Below, one piece after another: positions 1 to 5,360 of a stretch of DNA of 5,360 nucleotides. The translations under genes were made by a program, and so were the position numbers. A model generated the notes under the pieces. That model saw only the letters and a list, made by a program, of their open reading frames with translations, made no database searches and had not been told where the DNA came from. Source of the DNA: Candidatus Omnitrophota bacterium (GTDB taxonomy: Bacteria; Omnitrophota; Omnitrophia; Omnitrophales; Danuiimicrobiaceae); assembly GCA_016206955.1 (NCBI GenBank), contig JACQQO010000101.1, positions 1 to 5,360 on the forward strand, written 5' to 3'. Each line of letters opens with the position of its first letter. Position 1 is the stretch's first letter.

Positions 1-1947
1 GAGGATCAGGATTTTTTTCCGTTGACGGTAGATTATCGTGAAAAAACCTACGCGGCGGGAAAGATTCCGGGCGGGTTTTTTAAGCGGGAAGGCCGCCCGA
101 CCGAAAAGGAAATTCTAACTTCACGCCTGATTGACCGTCCGCTCAGGCCTCTTTTTCCAGAGCACTATTATAATGAAGTTCAAATCATGTCTACTGTGCT
201 TTCGGTGGACGGCCAGAACAATCCAGATTTGCTTTCGATGATCGGCGCTTCTGCGGCTCTCATGATTTCTCAAATTCCGTTTGAAATTCCCATTGGTGCG
301 GTCCGAGTCGGTATGATCGACGGTAAATTTGTCATCTTTCCAACCTACGCAGAGCTTGAGAAGAGTGAGCTCGATTTGATTCTTGCGTCCACGGACGAAA
401 ACGTTGTGATGATTGAAGGCAGCGCTTCAGAATTACCGGAAGATCTCATGAATCAGGCGATTCAATTCGGCCGTGAGCAGATGAAAGCGTTAACGAACTT
501 ACAGCGAGAATTGGTTAAAAAGTGTGGAAGGCCAAAACGAAAGCCAGAACCCAATTTAATTCCAGAAGGAATCGAGAAGAAAGTCCGAGCCGATCTCAAA
601 AACCGCTTCCTTTCTATTTTTCGGCTGAAGACCAAAGAGGAGCGAATCGCAAAACGCGAAGAACTTTATCAAGAGGTTCTCAGTCACTGGGAGACGGCCA
701 GTCCAGAATTTAATGAAAAGCAAATTAAAGCCGTTTATGACGCTTATGAGCAAGAAGAAGTTCGTTCTTTGATTTTAGATAAGGGAGAGCGACCAGACGG
801 AAGGGGATTCAAAGATATTCGGACGATTACGTGCGAAGTAGGTGTTCTTCCAAGGACGCATGGGTCCGCGCTTTTTACGCGGGGTGAAACTCAAAGTCTT
901 GCGGTTACCACGCTTGGTTCCGGCCGTGATGAACAAAAAATTGACGCATTGGAGGGGGAGCAGTTTAAACGTTTTATGCTCCATTATAATTTTCCGCCGT
1001 TCAGCGTTGGAGAAGTGAAGCCCAATCGAGGTCCCGGCCGGCGTGAAATTGGACACGGTGCACTTGCCGAGCGGGCTCTGAGCGCTGTGATGCCAAATGA
1101 AGAAGAGTTTCCTTATGTCGTGCGTGTCGTTTCCGACATTTTGGAATCCAACGGTTCTAGTTCCATGGCGACCGTTTGCAGTGCGACACTCGCCTTGATG
1201 GATGCAGGCGTTCCTATTAAGGCACCTGTAAGCGGTATTGCAATGGGCCTTGTGAAAGAAGGCAACAAATGGCGCGTCCTCACCGATATTGCAGGCATTG
1301 AAGATCATTTGGGCGATATGGATTTTAAAGTGGCCGGTACTAAAAATGGAATTACTTCGATTCAAATGGATATCAAGATTAGCGGCGTCACCACCGAGAT
1401 TTTGAAAACAGCACTCCAAGATGCTAAAGAAGCGAGGCTTAAGATTTTGGATCTGATGTTAAAAACAATCCCCTCGGCCCGAAAAAATCTTTCCGATTAT
1501 GCACCTCGGATCACCATGCTTAAAATCAATCCGGAGAAGATTGGGGAACTCATCGGGCCAGGCGGAAAAAATATCCGTAAAATCATAGAAGAAAGCGGTG
1601 CAACCGTAGATATTGAAGATGATGGCCGTGTACTTGTCGCTTCTGCGGATCCAAAAGCATCTGAAATTGCGATTCAACGGATTAGCGCGATTACAGAAGA
1701 AGCGCAGGTGGGGAAAATTTACCAAGCACGCGCCAGGAAAATTATGCCGTTCGGCGTTTTTTGTGAAATTCTTCCCGGCACCGATGGTTTGGTGCACGTG
1801 TCAGAACTTGCCGATGGTTTTGTCAAGCGCGTGGAAGACCATGTCAAAGTAGGTGATGTATTTCCTGTGAAAGTGCTTTCGATTGATGAACAAGGCAAGA
1901 TCAGCCTCAGCCGTAAACAAGCGCTTCAAGAAACTGAGTCCAAATAA
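1..1947 (+). CDS. pnp: Polynucleotide phosphorylase (PNPase), 5' end missing
   Basis: PNPase degrades RNA 3' to 5' by phosphorolysis, releasing nucleoside diphosphates, and is a core cytoplasmic RNA-decay enzyme that often joins degradosome complexes. The frame is open from base 1 (648 codons before TAA), so the gene starts outside the window. The TTG at 22 is an internal Leu codon, not the start. In window codon numbers: the end of the first RNase PH domain with the RNA-contacting FFKR loop (26-29, FFRR in E. coli); a helical linker region; the second RNase PH domain from about 264 (ERPDGRG); the phosphate-binding Ser triplet 386-388 in SNGSSSMA; and catalytic D435, D441 and K443 in EDHLGDMDFK. 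A KH domain (about 503-560, GPGG at 519-522) and an S1 domain (about 569-640) follow. These motifs align with E. coli PNPase at a constant offset of 51 (FFRR, S437-439, D486/D492/K494), so about 51 N-terminal residues are missing and the whole protein would be about 700 aa. All catalytic residues in view are intact. The tail after S1 is very short, so no long degradosome-binding extension is seen. dut follows after 8 nt. Confidence 0.98.
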   Translation, partial: EDQDFFPLTVDYREKTYAAGKIPGGFFKREGRPTEKEILTSRLIDRPLRPLFPEHYYNEVQIMSTVLSVDGQNNPDLLSMIGASAALMISQIPFEIPIGAVRVGMIDGKFVIFPTYAELEKSELDLILASTDENVVMIEGSASELPEDLMNQAIQFGREQMKALTNLQRELVKKCGRPKRKPEPNLIPEGIEKKVRADLKNRFLSIFRLKTKEERIAKREELYQEVLSHWETASPEFNEKQIKAVYDAYEQEEVRSLILDKGERPDGRGFKDIRTITCEVGVLPRTHGSALFTRGETQSLAVTTLGSGRDEQKIDALEGEQFKRFMLHYNFPPFSVGEVKPNRGPGRREIGHGALAERALSAVMPNEEEFPYVVRVVSDILESNGSSSMATVCSATLALMDAGVPIKAPVSGIAMGLVKEGNKWRVLTDIAGIEDHLGDMDFKVAGTKNGITSIQMDIKISGVTTEILKTALQDAKEARLKILDLMLKTIPSARKNLSDYAPRITMLKINPEKIGELIGPGGKNIRKIIEESGATVDIEDDGRVLVASADPKASEIAIQRISAITEEAQVGKIYQARARKIMPFGVFCEILPGTDGLVHVSELADGFVKRVEDHVKVGDVFPVKVLSIDEQGKISLSRKQALQETESK

Positions 1948-1955
1948 CGGGTAAG

Positions 1956-2426
1956 ATGTCGAGTCATACGATGCGGTCCGAGACCGCTCAAATTTTAGTC
2001 AAATGCTTACCTCATCACGCAGGCCTTGAGCTTCCGTCTTATTCAAGTGAGGGCGCGGCCGGAATGGATTTGCCGGCTGCCGTTCAACAGGACGTCGTTC
2101 TTCGTCGAGGCGAACGTGCTTTGATTCCAACTGGCATTTCTATCGGTCTTCCTTCTGGTTATGAGGCTCAAATTCGTCCGCGGAGCGGTCTTGCGTTGAA
2201 ACATGGAATCGGACTTTTAAATGCCCCAGGAACGATTGATTCCGATTATCGAGGAGAAATTCAAATCATTTTAATTAATTTAGGTCAAGAATCTTTCGTC
2301 GTCAAAAGGGGACTTAGAATTGCCCAAATGGTGATTGCCGAGCATGTTACAGCAAGCTTCAAGGTCGTGAATGAATTAGACGTTACATTAAGAAACGACG
2401 GCGGTTTCGGTCACACGGGAATCTGA
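1956..2426 (+). CDS. dut: Deoxyuridine 5'-triphosphate nucleotidohydrolase (dUTPase)
   Basis: This is a trimeric dUTPase that hydrolyses dUTP to dUMP and pyrophosphate, limiting uracil incorporation into DNA and feeding thymidylate synthesis. All five family motifs are present in the 156-aa product: motif 1 AAGMDL (34-39); motif 2 RPRSGLALKHG (74-84); motif 3 around GTIDSDYRGE (92-101), with probable catalytic Asp95 and uracil-stacking Tyr98; motif 4 GLRIAQMVI (119-127); and the C-terminal P-loop-like motif 5 RNDGGFGHTG (146-155). The protein ends one residue after motif 5, as in compact bacterial enzymes of about 150 aa. ATG 1956 is preferred because it lies 8 nt after the pnp stop. ATG 1971 is an in-frame alternative that would remove five non-conserved residues. 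No strong Shine-Dalgarno is visible before either (only GGGTAAG directly upstream of 1956), so translation is probably coupled to pnp. No residue expected for activity is missing. Confidence 0.97.
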   Translation: MSSHTMRSETAQILVKCLPHHAGLELPSYSSEGAAGMDLPAAVQQDVVLRRGERALIPTGISIGLPSGYEAQIRPRSGLALKHGIGLLNAPGTIDSDYRGEIQIILINLGQESFVVKRGLRIAQMVIAEHVTASFKVVNELDVTLRNDGGFGHTGI

Positions 2427-2428
2427 AG

Positions 2429-4792
2429 ATGAAAGCGAAAAAATTAAAACCAGAACGAATCAACGAAATCATCGGGGTTTTATTTTTGCTCTTAGGGCTC
2501 TATGCGCTTATCAGCCTCCTCTTTTTTCATCCGAATGACCATTCGTTTTATACTTCTTATCCCAATCAGCAATACCGGAATGTGACCGGCGTCGCGGGCG
2601 TTTATTTGGCGCATTACCTTCGGCTTTCTTTTGGGTTAAGTTCCTTCAGCATTCCCATTCTTTTTCTATTTTGGTCGAGCTGTTTTTTTCTTCAGAGAGT
2701 TCCGCAGAAAAAATGGATTGAATTTTTGGGAATTGCGATTTCTCTTCTTTCCATCGCAAGCCTGTTTTCACTTTTGGCGGGCGAACATTGGAAAATGAAT
2801 GCCGGGGGATTTACCGGTTATTTTATCGCCGCGAATTTAGAGAAGTATTTTGGGATCGCGGGCGGACTCATTATTTCCATTTGTTGTCTGGCCCTCTCGC
2901 TTATCCTTGCCACCGATTTCTTGCTTTACCCTTTGTTTGAAAAGTTGCTTGAGTGGGCCAAGAATCGGATCGCTGAAATCCGGGACCGGTTTCCCCTTAA
3001 AAAAGAATGGGGAATTAAATTCAAGAAGCCTGAGTCCAAAAAAGAATCTCAGCCGTTTCTACAAAAATTAACCCATCCGTTTATCATTCCTAAGGTTAAA
3101 AAATATGGATCCTTCAAGGAAGCGTTGACGGAATCCTCGGAGCGTTTCAAACAAACAGAAGAAGAAAAGGAAGTCATATTTAATGAAGCGCTCAAAAGTG
3201 TCGTGAGAGTCAAAAAAATAAAAGAGACCATCACCGGCCAAAGTTCTTCTTCTGTAGAACATCCGAAGAAAAAAAATCAGGCAAACGAGCCTCAATTACA
3301 AGAAACAAAAGTGTCATTAGATTCCGACGCGTCGTTTATCAATTACCAATTGCCGTCAACGTCACTTTTGAAGTCACCCACGAATGTGGTTCCAATTGAA
3401 GATGACCTTCAGGGCAATTCCCGGATTTTAGAAGAGACACTTCGCGATTTCGGGATTGAAGCCAAAGTGATCGAAATCGAGCAAGGTCCTGTCATCACAC
3501 GTTACGAGTTAATGCCGGCTCCGGGAGTTAAGATCAACCGGATTGCCAGCCTTTCGGATGACTTGGCACTCGTTCTGAAAGCAACGAGCATTCGGTTTCT
3601 CACTCCGATTCCCGGGAAATCGGCTGTGGGCATTGAGATTCCAAATTCAACGACCACCACCGTTTTTCTGAAAGAACTTTTAGAATCGAATGAGTATCGC
3701 AAAAATCATTTCGAGCTTCCTCTCCTTTTGGGAAAAGACACAAGCGGTCGCCCCATCGTGAGCGATTTGACCGAGATGCCCCATCTTTTAATTGCAGGCG
3801 CCACGGGCAGCGGAAAAACCGTTTGCGTCAATTCCCTCATTGCAGGACTTCTGTTTTCACGTCCGCCTCATGAGCTGAAATTTGTGATGGTCGATCCTAA
3901 AATGGTAGAGCTTGCGACGTACCATGATATTCCTCATATGCTGACGCCGGTGGTGACGGATGTTCGAAAAGCAGCAGGCACTTTGAACTGGCTTGTGAGC
4001 GAAATGGAGCGGAGGTATCAGATTTTCGCCACCTGCGGCACCCGAAATATTCAAGCGTTTAACAATCGAAAGCGTTCTGAGGAATCGGGTGAAACAGAAA
4101 AAGCAAACGAGATTCCGAAAAGTCTTCCCTATATTATTTTGGTGATTGATGAACTGGCTGATTTAATGGTGGTAGCACAGGATAAGGTTGAAACGGCGAT
4201 TACGCGCCTTGCTCAACTTTCTCGTGCCGTTGGAATTCATTTGATTCTTGCCACCCAACGTCCTTCAGTTGATGTCATCACAGGCGTGATCAAAGCTAAT
4301 TTTCCCGCGCGCATTTCTTTTAAAGTCGCTTCAAAAGTGGATTCACGAACCGTTCTGGATATGAATGGGGCTGATAAACTTTTGGGCAAAGGCGATATGC
4401 TTTTCTTGAAACCGGGCGAACCAAAGCCGACTCGCGGCCAAGCCACTTTTATTACAGATGAGGAAATTAGTTCGATCGTCCAGTTTATCAAGGAACAGCA
4501 AGGGCCTCAATATTTATCTGAAATCGAAGCAGTTTCAGATGGAAAATCGAGCCATCGAATGATGGAAAAGGATGAATTATATGATGAAGCTGTCAGAATC
4601 GTTTTGGAAACGCGCCAAGCCTCTGTTTCCGTTCTTCAACGCAAATTAAGGCTTGGTTACGGACGGGCGGCCAGAATCATTGATATGATGGAACAAGAAG
4701 GAATTGTTGGATCTTATCAAGGTTCTAAGCCCAGAGATATCTTAGTGGATCGGGTTCAAGAGGTAGGAGAATCTTCTGCTAGCGATTCATGA
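2429..4792 (+). CDS. ftsK: FtsK/SpoIIIE-family DNA translocase
   Basis: This is a membrane-anchored, ATP-driven hexameric double-stranded DNA pump. Family members act at the division septum to clear chromosome DNA and, in many bacteria, to activate XerCD recombination at dif. The 787-aa product is close in size to SpoIIIE and much shorter than E. coli FtsK. Four hydrophobic segments (about 13-33, 71-88, 97-117 and 141-163) form the anchor. A charged Lys/Glu/Ser-rich linker runs to about residue 305, without the long Pro/Gln-rich stretch of enterobacterial FtsK. The motor begins near the conserved YQLPS..LL segment (306-314) and holds the PIPGKSAVGIEIPN motif (393-406), Walker A GATGSGKT (457-464, Lys463), Walker B LVIDE (571-575, Asp574/Glu575) and the RPSVDVITG block (611-619). 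A winged-helix gamma domain (about 715-775) ends in the usual SKPRDILV. The start at ATG 2429 is 2 nt after the dut stop, with a weak GGGA 8 nt upstream. The gene is intact. FtsK is preferred over the sporulation paralogue SpoIIIE only because nothing in the window suggests a spore-former. Confidence 0.97.
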   Translation: MKAKKLKPERINEIIGVLFLLLGLYALISLLFFHPNDHSFYTSYPNQQYRNVTGVAGVYLAHYLRLSFGLSSFSIPILFLFWSSCFFLQRVPQKKWIEFLGIAISLLSIASLFSLLAGEHWKMNAGGFTGYFIAANLEKYFGIAGGLIISICCLALSLILATDFLLYPLFEKLLEWAKNRIAEIRDRFPLKKEWGIKFKKPESKKESQPFLQKLTHPFIIPKVKKYGSFKEALTESSERFKQTEEEKEVIFNEALKSVVRVKKIKETITGQSSSSVEHPKKKNQANEPQLQETKVSLDSDASFINYQLPSTSLLKSPTNVVPIEDDLQGNSRILEETLRDFGIEAKVIEIEQGPVITRYELMPAPGVKINRIASLSDDLALVLKATSIRFLTPIPGKSAVGIEIPNSTTTTVFLKELLESNEYRKNHFELPLLLGKDTSGRPIVSDLTEMPHLLIAGATGSGKTVCVNSLIAGLLFSRPPHELKFVMVDPKMVELATYHDIPHMLTPVVTDVRKAAGTLNWLVSEMERRYQIFATCGTRNIQAFNNRKRSEESGETEKANEIPKSLPYIILVIDELADLMVVAQDKVETAITRLAQLSRAVGIHLILATQRPSVDVITGVIKANFPARISFKVASKVDSRTVLDMNGADKLLGKGDMLFLKPGEPKPTRGQATFITDEEISSIVQFIKEQQGPQYLSEIEAVSDGKSSHRMMEKDELYDEAVRIVLETRQASVSVLQRKLRLGYGRAARIIDMMEQEGIVGSYQGSKPRDILVDRVQEVGESSASDS

Positions 4793-5360
4793 TCCCAACC
4801 ACCTGTGGGATGAAAAAGGTTTTGGTCTTCCGACATGTTCCCCACGAAGGATTGGGAACGCTTGAGACTTTCCTAAGTCGAAATCAATTCTCAATTGAAT
4901 ATTTGGATTTGTTCCGAAATTCCCAAGTTCCCAAAAGTTCACAGGCGTGGGATTTCTTCATTTCAATGGGCGGTCCCATGAATGCAGATGAAACCCAACG
5001 GTATCCCTTCCTCCAATCTGAACGTGACTTGATTTGTGATGCCATTAAAAAAGGAAAACGAGTTTTCGGGATTTGCCTTGGGGCTCAGATGATTGCTCGT
5101 GCTCTTGAGGCACGTGTCTACGCCGGGCAGAAGAAAGAAATTGGATGGTACTCGATTCGGCTTTCGAGATGGGCAAAGGAGGATCCGGCATTTCAAAGTA
5201 TCCGAGATTCAAACCCCACTGTATTTCAATGGCATGGGGATACGTTTGATCTTCCAAAGGGGTCCACGCTTCTTGCTTCGTCTGATTTATATCCGAACCA
5301 AGCGTTTCGATTTGGGCAAAGCGTTTATGCCTTGCAATTTCATATTGAGATGACTGGAAA
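4789..5360 (+). CDS. Class I glutamine amidotransferase, GMP synthase-like, 3' end missing
   Basis: The frame is open from just after a TAG at 4780 to the window edge, giving 190 codons, so the C-terminus lies outside. It is a class I (triad) glutamine amidotransferase domain, which hydrolyses glutamine and passes ammonia to an acceptor. Numbering from ATG 4789: a glycine loop MGGPM (60-64) that would help form the oxyanion hole; the nucleophile elbow GICLGAQ with Cys96; the subgroup motif FQWHGDTFDLP (146-156); and QFHIE with catalytic His185 and Glu187. The whole triad is therefore visible. The WHGDTFDLP motif resembles stand-alone GMP-synthase-like (COG0518-type) proteins of about 230-240 aa rather than the GuaA N-terminal domain, but whether a synthetase domain follows cannot be seen. 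There are two possible starts. ATG 4789 overlaps the ftsK stop as ATGA. ATG 4810 (MKKVLVFRH) fits the usual family N-terminus better. The AGGAG at 4765-4769 is 19 nt from the first and 40 nt from the second, too far to decide. Acceptor substrate and pathway are unknown. Confidence 0.9.
   Translation, partial: MIPTTCGMKKVLVFRHVPHEGLGTLETFLSRNQFSIEYLDLFRNSQVPKSSQAWDFFISMGGPMNADETQRYPFLQSERDLICDAIKKGKRVFGICLGAQMIARALEARVYAGQKKEIGWYSIRLSRWAKEDPAFQSIRDSNPTVFQWHGDTFDLPKGSTLLASSDLYPNQAFRFGQSVYALQFHIEMTG
4792..4811 (+). repeat. Small perfect inverted repeat at the amidotransferase start
   Basis: The arms ATCCCA (4792-4797) and TGGGAT (4806-4811) are exact reverse complements separated by 8 nt. In RNA they could form a 6-bp hairpin. 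The 3' arm includes the first two bases of the candidate start ATG 4810, and the 5' arm begins at the last base of the ftsK stop. There is no T-tract, so it is not an intrinsic terminator. A 6-bp palindrome can occur by chance, so a regulatory role is only a possibility. Confidence 0.3.

Noticed and set aside
22..24. TTG as the start codon of pnp
   Set aside because: The frame is open to base 1, and the residues encoded before it (EDQDFFPL) continue the conserved PNPase sequence. E. coli alignment places about 51 further residues upstream.
84..91. A KOPS-like GGGAAGGC near the left edge
   Set aside because: It matches GGGNAGGG at only seven of eight positions, is a single copy inside conserved pnp codons, and cannot be tested for strand skew in one window.
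775..1419. A 214-codon open frame on the - strand opposite pnp
   Set aside because: It lies wholly within the strongly conserved second RNase PH domain of pnp, and its translation shows no recognisable domain. It is a reading-frame shadow.
4792..4811. The inverted repeat after ftsK as a transcription terminator
   Set aside because: The stem is only 6 bp, it has no following T-tract, and the downstream gene begins within or before it.
5093..5353. An 86-codon + strand open frame near the right edge
   Set aside because: It overlaps the amidotransferase gene in another frame. The amidotransferase frame carries the catalytic Cys, His and Glu motifs, so this is a shadow.

Overview
The window is a stretch of bacterial chromosome in which four genes lie head to tail on the + strand with almost no intergenic DNA. 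They are a 5'-truncated polynucleotide phosphorylase gene (pnp), a dUTPase gene (dut), a full-length FtsK/SpoIIIE-type DNA translocase gene (ftsK), and a class I glutamine amidotransferase gene that runs off the right edge. The gaps are 8 nt (pnp-dut) and 2 nt (dut-ftsK). The fourth gene either overlaps the ftsK stop by 4 nt (ATGA) or starts 17 nt after it. This spacing, the shared strand and the lack of any visible terminator or promoter suggest one transcription unit that begins upstream of the window.

Organism: base composition is moderate, roughly mid-40s % GC by eye. All four proteins are clearly bacterial, with conserved catalytic motifs. FtsK is short (787 aa, close to SpoIIIE size) with a four-helix membrane anchor. 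Shine-Dalgarno sequences are weak, which fits translational coupling. The phylum cannot be fixed from the sequence alone. A pnp-dut-ftsK order is compatible with several less-studied bacterial lineages (Omnitrophota- or Elusimicrobia-like genomes are one guess from memory), but this is low-confidence inference.

Functionally these are housekeeping genes: PNPase for RNA turnover, dUTPase for keeping uracil out of DNA and supplying dUMP, and FtsK for chromosome-dimer resolution and DNA clearance at the septum. The last gene is a stand-alone GMP-synthase-like amidotransferase domain whose substrate cannot be told from the sequence. I found no mobile elements, CRISPR arrays, RNA genes, toxin-antitoxin pairs or defence genes, and no convincing undescribed system. 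The points most worth checking are the orphan amidotransferase, its ambiguous start with a small inverted repeat, and a substitution in the FtsK gamma recognition helix.
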